In this document: positions 1 to 6,389 of the stretch, piece by piece
How positions within the stretch are numbered: position 1 is the first letter of the stretch
Layout of the letters: every line of letters begins with the position of its first letter
Source of the DNA: Anaerolineae bacterium
GTDB lineage: Bacteria; Chloroflexota; Anaerolineae; JACIWR01
Assembly: GCA_021162125.1 (NCBI GenBank)
Contig: JAGGZG010000356.1
Span: 1-6,434 of the forward strand
DNA: 6,434 bases
Direction: 5' to 3'
Program-made: the position numbers and the translations under genes
The notes under the pieces: generated by a model
The model's input: only the letters and a program-made list of their open reading frames with translations
Database searches by the model: none
What the model was told of the DNA's origin: nothing

Positions 1-32
1 ACCACCGTCAAGCCAAAAACAGCACAGCAGTT

Positions 33-947
33 CTACCGCGCCCGCAGATCGGCCAACACCTGCCGCAGGTCATCCGGCAGCGGCGAATGAAACTCCACCA
101 CCTCGCCGCTGGACGGCAGGCGGAAGCTGAGAGCCTGCGCGTGCAGAAACTGCCGCCCGAGCCCCAGGCGCTGGCGGCGATAACCGTACACCCGGTCGCC
201 GACGAGCGGATGGCCGATGAACGCGAAATGCACCCGAATCTGATGCGTCCGCCCGGTCTGGGGCCGGACCTCGACCAGGGTGTGATCCTCGAAACGCTCA
301 ATTACCCGATAGGCAGTGCTGGCCTGGCGTCCGCTGCGCACCACCGCCATTCGCTTGCGCTGCTGCTTATCCCGGCCGATGGGCGCATCGATGAGGCCCT
401 GCTCCGGCTCCAGCCGCCCTTCCACCAGGGCCAGGTACACCTTCTCCACTGCGTGGTGCTTGAACTGTCGCTGGAGTTCCTGCTGCGCGGCCTCGTTCTT
501 GGCCACCAGTATCAGGCCGGAGGTGTCTTTGTCCAGGCGATGAACGATCCCCGCCCGTTCCGCCCCACCGACCTCGGCGAGCTGTGGGTAACGGGACAGC
601 AGGGCGTTGACCAGCGTGCCAGAGCGGTGACCATGCGCCGGATGCACCACCATACCCGCCGGCTTGTCAATCACCAACAAGTCGTCGTCCTCATAAACGA
701 TGCTCAGTGGGATGGCCTCGGGGTGGACCTCGGTGGATTCCGGCGGAGGCACACGGACCACGACCTCGTCGCCCGCCTCCAGGCGCAGGCTGGCCTTGTT
801 GACACCCACACCGTTAACAGTGACCCGGCCGGCCGCGATCAGGCGCTGCACCTGCGCGCGCGACAGATCGGATATCGCCTGCGCCAGATATTTATCCAGA
901 CGCTCACCGGCGACCATCACTGTCAAAACAATTGTCCGCTCTTCCAC
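33..947 (-). CDS. rluD: RluD/YlyB-type 23S rRNA pseudouridine synthase
   Basis: This 304-residue protein isomerises uridine to pseudouridine in large-subunit rRNA in the cytoplasm (RluA/RluC/RluD family). An N-terminal S4 RNA-binding domain spans about residues 13-75 (GERLDKYLAQ, then AGRVTVNG). The catalytic domain has DKPAGMVVHP (94-103), the signature HRLDKDTSG with catalytic Asp139, and a C-terminal QTGRTHQIRVHF block. Length matches B. subtilis YlyB. I chose the GTG at 947 because GGGAG (955-959 on the complement) lies 7 bases upstream. The frame stays open to 1028, but that extension would run through a hairpin and contains no family-like sequence. An ATG at 917 is possible but has no ribosome binding site. 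The gene is last in the visible operon, after lspA. The family is certain; the exact target uridines, and therefore RluD rather than RluC/YlyB specificity, are inferred. Confidence 0.93.
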   Translation of the reverse strand: MEERTIVLTVMVAGERLDKYLAQAISDLSRAQVQRLIAAGRVTVNGVGVNKASLRLEAGDEVVVRVPPPESTEVHPEAIPLSIVYEDDDLLVIDKPAGMVVHPAHGHRSGTLVNALLSRYPQLAEVGGAERAGIVHRLDKDTSGLILVAKNEAAQQELQRQFKHHAVEKVYLALVEGRLEPEQGLIDAPIGRDKQQRKRMAVVRSGRQASTAYRVIERFEDHTLVEVRPQTGRTHQIRVHFAFIGHPLVGDRVYGYRRQRLGLGRQFLHAQALSFRLPSSGEVVEFHSPLPDDLRQVLADLRAR

Positions 948-960
948 GCTATCGCTCCCA

Positions 961-991
961 ACGAAAAGGCCGAGGAACCCAACCTCGGCCT
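961..991 (-). terminator. Hairpin plus T-run in the leader of the pseudouridine synthase gene
   Basis: A perfect 9-bp inverted repeat (AGGCCGAGG at 967-975, CCTCGGCCT at 983-991) encloses a 7-base loop. On the minus strand it is followed by TTTTCGTT. It lies in the 136-base gap between the lspA stop and the GTG at 947, directly before the GGGAG ribosome binding site. It has the shape of an intrinsic terminator or attenuator, but the T-run is short and interrupted, so full termination is uncertain. It could instead be a processing or mRNA-stability hairpin. The remaining bases of this gap (992-1083) show nothing recognisable. Confidence 0.5.
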
Positions 992-1083
992 CGACATCAG
1001 CTTCGCGCCTTCCCCAGCGCCCGGTCAACTCTAATCTGACGCATCGCCATTCTCAACGCCGCCAAGACTACCCTGACAACGCT

Positions 1084-1638
1084 CTAGTCCGACAGGGGCA
1101 GGCTGCTCCCTTTCTTGCCCTTCTTCCCCTCGATACCCTCCGTGCCGTGCTGTTTCCGCTCCAACCAATCCTCACGCAGCAGCGAGAAAGCCAGGATAGA
1201 TACCCCGGCGACGATGGACATATCCGCCAGGTTAAACACCGGCCAAATGCGAAAGTCAATAAAGTCAGTCACGCGACCAAGCCGCACCCGATCCAACAGA
1301 TTGCCCAACGCACCGCCCAGTTGCAGGCCCAGACTGATCCTGATCAACCACTGGCCCCGTGGCAAATGCCGATAGTAGAGCACGATAATCACCACCACCG
1401 CCATGGCGATGACCATGAACAAGTATCCCTTATTGGGAAAGAGCCCGAAAGCCACGCCAGTGTTGGTCGCGTAGCGGAAGACAAACAATCGCTCCAGGGC
1501 CGGTATAGGTGACCAGGACTCACCGAGCTCCATGTAAGTGACCACCAGATATTTGCTGACCTGATCCGCCACGAGAATCAGCACGGCGACCACAGGCAAG
1601 ATTAGTTTTTCCCACTTTTCCCGTATCAAGATATACAC
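1084..1638 (-). CDS. lspA: Lipoprotein signal peptidase (signal peptidase II)
   Basis: This inner-membrane aspartyl protease cleaves the signal peptide of prolipoproteins after lipid has been added to the lipobox cysteine. The 184-residue protein has four hydrophobic segments (about residues 12-33, 72-89, 97-113, 135-154). Family motifs are DQVSKY (25-30), NTGVAFG (59-65), GNLLDR (112-117), VTDF with Asp125, and FNLAD with Asp139; the last two aspartates align with the known catalytic pair. The C-terminus carries a charged Gly/Lys-rich tail (about 156-184), longer than in many homologues. The GTG at 1638 has GGAG only 2 bases away, which is poor spacing. The in-frame TTG at 1629 has GAGGT at 7 bases and may be the true start, giving 181 residues. 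It lies 11 bases after the TraR/DksA gene, so the two are almost surely cotranscribed. Confidence 0.95.
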   Translation of the reverse strand: MYILIREKWEKLILPVVAVLILVADQVSKYLVVTYMELGESWSPIPALERLFVFRYATNTGVAFGLFPNKGYLFMVIAMAVVVIIVLYYRHLPRGQWLIRISLGLQLGGALGNLLDRVRLGRVTDFIDFRIWPVFNLADMSIVAGVSILAFSLLREDWLERKQHGTEGIEGKKGKKGSSLPLSD

Positions 1639-1649
1639 CTCTCCGGCGA

Positions 1650-2000
1650 TTAGGTCAGCCCCTGCTCACGGATTTGCTGGCAACGGATGCACAGCGTAGC
1701 GTACGGCTTGGCCTCCAGACGCGCCCAGTCAATTTCCTTGTGGCAGACCTCGCAGACGCCATAAGTGCCATCCTTGAACCGCTGCAAGGCATACTCCACG
1801 TCCCGCAGCGTGCGTTCCAACGTCTGCCGTACTGCCAGGTCCTTGACTTGCTCGTAGGCCTCGGTCGCATCGTCAGCCATGTGATTGCCATAGCCCAGAT
1901 TCTCGTGCTCCACGATGATCTCACGGCCCAGTCTTTTCAACAAACTGGCCCGCTCTTCCTCGAGCATCCGCCGCAGTTCTTCCCGGCTTCTGATGACCAT
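1650..2000 (-). CDS. TraR/DksA-family zinc-finger protein (YlyA-like)
   Basis: This 116-residue protein has a charged helical N-terminal half (about residues 5-75), expected to form a coiled-coil hairpin. A C4 zinc finger follows: C83-x2-C86-x17-C104-x2-C107, with the typical GTYGVCEVC and LCIRC contexts. The family binds in the secondary channel of RNA polymerase and modulates promoter open complexes, in DksA together with ppGpp. The canonical DxxDxA tip is not clear; the tip region reads NHMADDATEAYEQ (39-51), so DksA-like activity is inferred only. The start at ATG 2000 has a strong GAGGAGG site 6-7 bases upstream. An in-frame extension to 2075 is rejected because it would start upstream of the -10 element at 2055-2060. 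The position between ileS and lspA matches B. subtilis ylyA. Confidence 0.88.
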   Translation of the reverse strand: MVIRSREELRRMLEEERASLLKRLGREIIVEHENLGYGNHMADDATEAYEQVKDLAVRQTLERTLRDVEYALQRFKDGTYGVCEVCHKEIDWARLEAKPYATLCIRCQQIREQGLT

Positions 2001-2013
2001 GGACCCACCTCCT

Positions 2014-2048
2014 CGTTCCGGTATCTCGATTATCCCCCTAGCGGAACG
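2014..2048 (-). promoter_or_regulatory. Inverted repeat in the leader of the TraR/DksA gene
   Basis: CGTTCCG (2014-2020) and CGGAACG (2042-2048) form a 7-bp inverted repeat around a 21-base loop. It lies between the predicted transcription start near 2048 and the GAGGAGG ribosome binding site. In the transcript the 3' arm would abut the ribosome binding site, so it could affect translation. The loop is long and the stem short, so chance is a real alternative. Confidence 0.25.
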
Positions 2049-2054
2049 GGCTCT

Positions 2055-2083
2055 ATTGTAGCCCATTGCTTCCAAAAATGCAA
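2055..2083 (-). promoter_or_regulatory. Candidate internal promoter for the TraR/DksA-lspA-rluD genes
   Basis: Read on the minus strand, TTGCAT (2083-2078) and TACAAT (2060-2055) are separated by exactly 17 bases. The -10 matches five of six consensus positions and the -35 only three of six. It lies in the 152-base gap between ileS and the TraR/DksA gene and would give a leader of about 48 bases. The -10 sits inside a short inverted repeat (GGGCT at 2048-2052, AGCCC at 2060-2064). No terminator is visible after ileS, so this would add to read-through from ileS. Confidence 0.5.
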
Positions 2084-2152
2084 GTAAGTAAACGCGAAGT
2101 AGGCGATGGTTGGACTACGATTACCTGTCGCCCGCCCCACGGTTATTTGACT

Positions 2153-5100
2153 CTATCGCTCGATGCCCACAATCAATTCCTCGCCGTCCAGAGTAAAGCT
2201 CTGTGTGTAGGCTTCCTCCGGCGGTGGACCGGCCACCAGGCGAGTGGACAGAGTTTCAGCAGCGATGTAATCGGCGAAGGCATCGAACGCTGCGGCCAGC
2301 TTGGGCCCCGCCTGGTATGTGGTCGTGATGCGGTCGGCGATGTCGAAGCCAGCGTCCTTACGCATGGTCTGGATGCGGCGCACCACGTCACGGGCCAGCC
2401 CCTCCTGGGCCAGCTTCGGGGTGATGCGCACGTCCACGCCGACCAGGATACCGCTCTCCTCGGCGATGGCATAGCCTTCGCGGGGAACCGTGCGTACCTC
2501 GACCTCTTCTGGGAGCAGCGTGATCGTGCCGTCGTCTAACTCAACGTCTGCACTGAGCCCGGCCTTGAAGCGGCGAGCCAGCGCGGCTGCGTCCATCGCG
2601 GCGACGGCAGCGCGCAATTTAGGAAAGCGCGAGCCATACTTCTTACCCAGCACACTGGGCAGCAAGCCGATCTCGTAGGTCACCAGCTCGTCTGCGTCGG
2701 TGGTGAAGACCAGCTCCTTGATGTTCAGCTCATCCATCACCACGTCGGCCAGACGTTCCAAGCGGACACGGTCTGCATCCGAGACGACGACCGCCGCTTT
2801 GGCCAGCGGCTGGCGCAGTTTGATGCCCGAGGTGCTGCGCGCCGAGCGACCCAGACTGCTCACCTTGATCGCCAGCTCCATATCGGCCATCAACTCCTCG
2901 TCCACCAGCGACTCGTCAGGCACAGGCCAATCCTGGAGATGAACGCTCTCCGGCGCGCTGTCATCCACCGAGCGCACCAGGTTCTGGTACATCGCCTCCA
3001 CGATGAAAGGGGTGAACGGAGCCAGCAGCCGGCAGAGCGTGGTCAGGCAGGTATAGAGCGTACTGTAGGCCGCCTCTTTGTCAGCGTCGTCCTCGCCCGC
3101 CCCACGCCAGAAGCGACGGCGGCTGCGCCGCACGTACCAGTTGGTGAGATCGTCCACGAAAGCCTCCAGTGGCATGGTCGCTCCGTAGACGTCGTAGTCG
3201 TCCATCCGGTCGGTCACGTCACGGATGACAGTTTGCAGCCTGGAGAGGATCCACCGATCAAGAAGTTGCAAAGGAAGGGCAGCAAGTCGCGTGTCTCCAG
3301 GCTCCCATCCGTCGAGGTTAGCGTAGGTCACGAAGAAGCTGTACACGTTCCACAGCGGCAGGATGAACCGCCGCCGTGTCTCGTCTGCGCGGTGATAACC
3401 AAACAGCAGGTTGCTCTCCGGGCGGTGAGCGCAGTACATCCAACGCATCACGTCCACGCCCATTGTCTCGGCGGCATCGTCGAACCAGATGGCATTGCCC
3501 CACGATTTGTGCATCGGCCGGCCATCCTCGGCGAAGAGGGTAGCGTAGGTCTGCACCGTGCGGAAAGGGGCCTTGCGCTCCATGATGGTGCTCATGGCCA
3601 GCAAGGAGTAGAACCAGTTGCGGAACTGTCCCGGAAAGCTCTCGGTGATCAGATCCGCCGGAAACCAGCGGGCCCAGTAGTCGCGGTTGTGGCGATATTG
3701 CAGCGTTGAAAAGGCAACGATGCCCGCGTCCAGCCAGGGGTTGCCCACGTCGGCGACGCGGCTGACGAGCGCTCCACACTTCTGGCACCGAATCTTGACC
3801 GCATCTATCCACGGGCGGTGCGGAGTATGGCCCTCGAAGACCTCCCAACCCTCGACGGCGCGCTCCTTCAACTCGTACTCGCTGCCGATCACCTCGAAAT
3901 GCCCGCACTCAGTGCACTCCCAGATGGGCAGGGCCAGACCCCAATAACGCTTCTTGGAGATCATCCAGTCGTGCATGTTGCGCAGCCAGTCCATCTCGCG
4001 GTCGAAGCCGAAGTCAGGGATCCAGCGCGTGTCCTGCACCACCTCCATGATCTGGTAGCGCAGGTTGTTCTCTTTTTCCTCCGGCGTGACCTCCTCATAC
4101 GGCTTATCGAGTTGCTCGCCCATGCTGATGAACCACTCGTCCACCAGGCGGAAGACCAGTTCCTCGCCACAGCGCCAGCACACCGGATAGCGGTGGGTGT
4201 AGTCCTCAATGCGATAAACCAGCCCTTTGCGAGCCAGGTCGTCGAAGATGGGCTGGGTCACGTCGTTCACGCTCATACCGGTGAGCCAGGCGAACCCCTC
4301 CACGTACACACCGGACTCGTCCAGCGGGGCGATGACCGGCAGGTTGTACTCCTTGCTCAATTGGAAGTCCTCCGCGCCACAGCCCGGGGCGATGTGCACG
4401 ATGCCCGTGCCCTCGGTTTCGCCCACCTCATCCCAGAGAATGACGCGATGGGCCTGTACCGAGCTGACGCCCAGTGACTCCTGCACGGCCTGCTGGGCTG
4501 GCAAATCATCGAAGGGGCCATCGTAGGTCCAGCCCTCCAGCTCCACGCCCGGTTTCTCGTCAAGGATGGTATACTCACCCTGAAGCGCGCTGTACATCGC
4601 ACCTTTGGAGAGCCAGAATTTGTGTTCACCGTTCTGCACCAGCACGTAGGGTAGCTCAGGATGTACTGCCGCCGCGACGTTGCTGGTCAGCGTCCAGGGA
4701 GTAGTAGTCCACACCAGCAAACTTTCGCCGTCGCGGTTGCGCAGCGGGAAACGCAGGAAAATGCTGGGATGGGTCAACTCCTGGTAGCCTTCGGTGACGA
4801 TTTCGTGCTGGCTGATACCCGTGCCACAGCGGGCGCACCAGGGCATCACGTCGTGGCCTTTGTATATCCAACCTTTCTCGTAGCACTTTTTGAGCGCGGT
4901 CCAGATGCAGTAGTTGTTCTCGTCGGAGAAAGTGAAGTACGAGCCACCCAGTTCCGGCAGACCCAGCCGGCCAACGATCTGTTCCACTGTGGCGGTCACC
5001 GGCCCCAGCGGCCCATCAACGGTGATCGTCTGCTGCGGGTCCTCGGCCATCTTCCTCTCCAGCCAGCGAAGCTGGTCAGGGTCATTCCAGTCCATCCAAA

Positions 5101-5518
5101 AGCCGAGGCGCATGGACTGTTCGGTCTGTACGGCGGCATACTTGAGCACACGCCGCTTGCAGAGGTTGACGAAGGGGCCAATGCCGTAGCTCTCGATGTC
5201 GCGCTTGGACTTGAAACCGAGTTCTTTCTCGACCTCGACCTCAATCCACAACCCCTGGCAGTCAAAGCCATTCTGGTAGCGAATATCGTAGCCTCGCATG
5301 GCCCGATAGCGGTGAAAAAGGTCCTTATAAGTGCGTCCCCAGGCGTGGTGAACGCCCATTGGGTTATTGGCAGTGATCGGGCCGTCAATGAATGACCAAC
5401 GCTCCTTACCACGGTTCAGGTCGCGGCGCTTCTCCCAGGCACTGGTCTCCTCCCAGAACTCGAGCACCTCGTGTTCCTGGGCGATGAAATCCACTTTAGC
5501 TGGTACATCTTTGAACAT
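2153..5518 (-). CDS. ileS: Isoleucyl-tRNA synthetase, type 2 (IleRS2), with altered HIGH motif
   Basis: This 1121-residue cytoplasmic class I enzyme charges tRNA-Ile with isoleucine. In order it has GPITANNPMGVHHAWGR (46-62, HIGH region), a CP1 editing domain with TTPWTLTSNVA and GTGIVHIAPGCGAEDF, and CxxC pairs at 228/231, 447/450, 535/538 and 578/581. Next come NPWLDAG and PMHKSWGN (668-675, KMSKS loop), then the anticodon-binding helices (LDRWILSRL, TNWYVRRSRRRFW). The C-terminal region has IKLRQPLAKA and no terminal zinc cysteine cluster, which marks type 2. HIGH is G55-V-H57-H58 and KMSKS is P668-M-H-K-S. About 46 residues (147-192) are inserted before SYFTFSDENNY. I chose the ATG at 5518 because GGAGGGAG lies just upstream; the 17 extra codons reaching 5569 are unlike the family. 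No T-box is visible upstream. It is the first gene of the operon and divergent from the toxin-antitoxin genes. Confidence 0.96.
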   Translation of the reverse strand: MFKDVPAKVDFIAQEHEVLEFWEETSAWEKRRDLNRGKERWSFIDGPITANNPMGVHHAWGRTYKDLFHRYRAMRGYDIRYQNGFDCQGLWIEVEVEKELGFKSKRDIESYGIGPFVNLCKRRVLKYAAVQTEQSMRLGFWMDWNDPDQLRWLERKMAEDPQQTITVDGPLGPVTATVEQIVGRLGLPELGGSYFTFSDENNYCIWTALKKCYEKGWIYKGHDVMPWCARCGTGISQHEIVTEGYQELTHPSIFLRFPLRNRDGESLLVWTTTPWTLTSNVAAAVHPELPYVLVQNGEHKFWLSKGAMYSALQGEYTILDEKPGVELEGWTYDGPFDDLPAQQAVQESLGVSSVQAHRVILWDEVGETEGTGIVHIAPGCGAEDFQLSKEYNLPVIAPLDESGVYVEGFAWLTGMSVNDVTQPIFDDLARKGLVYRIEDYTHRYPVCWRCGEELVFRLVDEWFISMGEQLDKPYEEVTPEEKENNLRYQIMEVVQDTRWIPDFGFDREMDWLRNMHDWMISKKRYWGLALPIWECTECGHFEVIGSEYELKERAVEGWEVFEGHTPHRPWIDAVKIRCQKCGALVSRVADVGNPWLDAGIVAFSTLQYRHNRDYWARWFPADLITESFPGQFRNWFYSLLAMSTIMERKAPFRTVQTYATLFAEDGRPMHKSWGNAIWFDDAAETMGVDVMRWMYCAHRPESNLLFGYHRADETRRRFILPLWNVYSFFVTYANLDGWEPGDTRLAALPLQLLDRWILSRLQTVIRDVTDRMDDYDVYGATMPLEAFVDDLTNWYVRRSRRRFWRGAGEDDADKEAAYSTLYTCLTTLCRLLAPFTPFIVEAMYQNLVRSVDDSAPESVHLQDWPVPDESLVDEELMADMELAIKVSSLGRSARSTSGIKLRQPLAKAAVVVSDADRVRLERLADVVMDELNIKELVFTTDADELVTYEIGLLPSVLGKKYGSRFPKLRAAVAAMDAAALARRFKAGLSADVELDDGTITLLPEEVEVRTVPREGYAIAEESGILVGVDVRITPKLAQEGLARDVVRRIQTMRKDAGFDIADRITTTYQAGPKLAAAFDAFADYIAAETLSTRLVAGPPPEEAYTQSFTLDGEELIVGIER

Positions 5519-5569
5519 TATCTCCCTCCGATACCCCCGACTCTCCAGCAGGTTCGTTTCACGTTTCAA

Positions 5570-5589
5570 AGGACCTGCGGGAGGACCTG
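5570..5589 (+). repeat. AGGACCTG direct repeat upstream of the toxin promoter
   Basis: Two identical 8-base copies of AGGACCTG lie at 5570-5577 and 5582-5589, 12 bases apart start to start, and end 4 bases before the -35 element. A second small repeat, CGTTTC, occurs at 5555-5560 and 5562-5567. Toxin-antitoxin operons of this class are usually autorepressed by a ribbon-helix-helix antitoxin binding repeated half-sites, so these could be operator half-sites. That role is inference. The gap between the divergent start codons (5519-5676) must also hold the ileS promoter, which I could not place. Confidence 0.35.
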
Positions 5590-5593
5590 TTGG

Positions 5594-5622
5594 TTGACAA
5601 AAATTTAAAAAGCGATTACAAT
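5594..5622 (+). promoter_or_regulatory. Near-consensus sigma70-type promoter of the toxin-antitoxin operon
   Basis: TTGACA (5594-5599, perfect -35) and TACAAT (5617-5622, five of six) are separated by exactly 17 bases, in a locally AT-rich stretch. The predicted transcription start is near 5629. This gives a leader of about 48 bases to the ATG at 5677, which has GAGG at 5667-5670. The promoter lies inside the longest open frame, which begins with TTG at 5590, so that upstream start cannot be used from this transcript. It is the strongest promoter-like sequence I saw in the window. Confidence 0.8.
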
Positions 5623-5676
5623 CAATTTGAACGATTCTTCACGGCGGGCAACGGCGGCTTTTGGACGAGGTACGCA

Positions 5677-5928
5677 ATGGTGAATTGGCATCGCTTCATT
5701 CCCACCGATTTCGAATACGATTTTAAGAAAGACAAGCTCGCAGCACACAACGTCACGTTTGAAGAGGCCGTTGAGTGTTTCTTCTCTGATTTCCAGGTAC
5801 GTCGCAATAAATCATACAGAGATCGGTATCAACTCATTGGAAAAACCGCTAATGGACGACGACTCAAGATCATTTTTCAACTCAAGCCGAACCATGTGAT
5901 TCGCATTATTACGGGGTGGCAGATATGA
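5677..5928 (+). CDS. BrnT-like toxin of a type II toxin-antitoxin pair
   Basis: The 83-residue protein resembles the BrnT family, small RelE-fold ribonuclease toxins that block translation by cutting RNA. Family-like features are the opening FEYDFKKDKLAAHNVTFEEA (12-31), a phenylalanine-rich helix end (CFFSDF, 34-39), R48-D-R-Y-QLIGKT (48-57), GRRLKIIF (60-67) and a C-terminal IRIITGW (75-81). Canonical BrnT reads FEWD..K...N..KHGVSFEEA and ends RIISAR, so this is a divergent member. I chose the ATG at 5677 because GAGG lies 6 bases upstream and the promoter at 5594-5622 precedes it; the frame stays open back to 5590. Its stop overlaps the next start (ATGA, 5925-5928), so translation is coupled. 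The gene is AT-richer than the operon beside it, which suggests transfer. The RNase activity is inferred from the family; no test of catalytic residues is possible here. Confidence 0.75.
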   Translation: MVNWHRFIPTDFEYDFKKDKLAAHNVTFEEAVECFFSDFQVRRNKSYRDRYQLIGKTANGRRLKIIFQLKPNHVIRIITGWQI

Positions 5929-6218
5929 GCTCAAAAAGAAAAGCCGAAGTTCTCCCAGAAGAACAAATTGACGAAATCGTCATTGCGCAGGCCGAGGATG
6001 ATGAGGCTTGGGAAGAGCCAATTCAGGTGCAGAGAATTGTTCCCACGACGATGCCTGTGCCGCCTGAGCTCGCCTCTCGAGCCGCTTTTTTCGCTCGATT
6101 ACATCAAGAATTAAGTGTCGAAGATTGGCTGAGACGCATCATCCAGGAACGAATTGATTTCGAAGAAGCTGCTTTCGCCGAACTGAAGCGCGCCATCGCC
6201 GCGAAGAGCAATGCATAA
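5925..6218 (+). CDS. Putative antitoxin, partner of the BrnT-like toxin
   Basis: This 97-residue protein has an acidic N-terminal third (LPEEQIDEIVIAQAEDDEAW, residues 10-29). A strand-like segment follows (about 36-46, QRIVPTTMPVP) and then two helices (PELASRAAFFARLHQ, SVEDWLRRIIQERI), a layout like a ribbon-helix-helix DNA-binding domain. The C-terminus is an acidic/basic helix (FEEAAFAELKRAIAAK). I infer that it neutralises the upstream toxin and represses the shared promoter, as BrnA does. It lacks the sequence I associate with classical BrnA, so it may be a separate antitoxin family paired with BrnT-like toxins. The ATG at 5925 overlaps the toxin stop; a GTG at 5916 is in frame but less likely. 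Toxin-first order is the BrnTA order. No convincing terminator follows. Confidence 0.65.
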   Translation: MSSKRKAEVLPEEQIDEIVIAQAEDDEAWEEPIQVQRIVPTTMPVPPELASRAAFFARLHQELSVEDWLRRIIQERIDFEEAAFAELKRAIAAKSNA

Positions 6219-6364
6219 CCCGGTGTAAGCCATTGCTCTCCACACCCATTCCTCATCACCACCCTGGGCCACAACTACAAACGATCTACTCCTCGATCAC
6301 AGAGAACATCCAATTGTGCCAAACCTGAAATGCGTCCGCCGACTGGCAACAGGCCGGCCCACCA
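6219..6364. other. Intergenic stretch without a recognised gene
   Basis: Between the antitoxin stop and the stop of the right-edge gene I see no open frame with a ribosome binding site, no tRNA and no clear terminator. A weak GGTGT/ACACC inverted repeat just after the antitoxin has no T-run behind it. The two flanking genes converge here. Confidence 0.5.
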
Positions 6365-6389
6365 CTACGCATCCAGTTCGATGCGTAGT
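6364..6389. repeat. Perfect 10-bp inverted repeat over the end of the right-edge gene
   Basis: ACTACGCATC (6364-6373) and GATGCGTAGT (6380-6389) are perfect complements around a 6-base loop. The left arm contains the stop codon of the minus-strand gene. On the plus strand the hairpin is followed by CGTTTGTTG, a weak T-rich tail, so it might end transcription of the toxin-antitoxin operon. No T-run follows on the minus strand. A bidirectional transcription block between convergent genes is plausible but unproven. Confidence 0.5.

Noticed and set aside
87..1034. Long plus-strand open frame (315 codons) opposite the pseudouridine synthase gene.
   Set aside because: It is antisense to a clear family member in GC-rich DNA, has no recognisable domain and is a shadow of the real gene.
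2001..2075. N-terminal extension of the TraR/DksA protein to 2075.
   Set aside because: It overlaps the candidate -10 element and precedes the predicted transcript start; the ATG at 2000 has a strong ribosome binding site.
2939..5395. Several plus-strand open frames of 219-256 codons opposite ileS.
   Set aside because: They lie wholly within ileS on the other strand, show His/Val/Arg-rich antisense composition and have no family motifs.
5590..5676. N-terminal extension of the toxin from TTG at 5590.
   Set aside because: The -35 and -10 elements lie inside it, and the ATG at 5677 has a good ribosome binding site.
5519..5676. T-box riboswitch upstream of ileS.
   Set aside because: The gap is only 158 bases, is shared with the divergent promoter, and contains no T-box consensus or terminator pair.
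6225..6240. Similarity of TGTAAGCCATTGCT here to a stretch near 2058-2072.
   Set aside because: The match is short and imperfect, lies in unrelated contexts and is best explained by chance.
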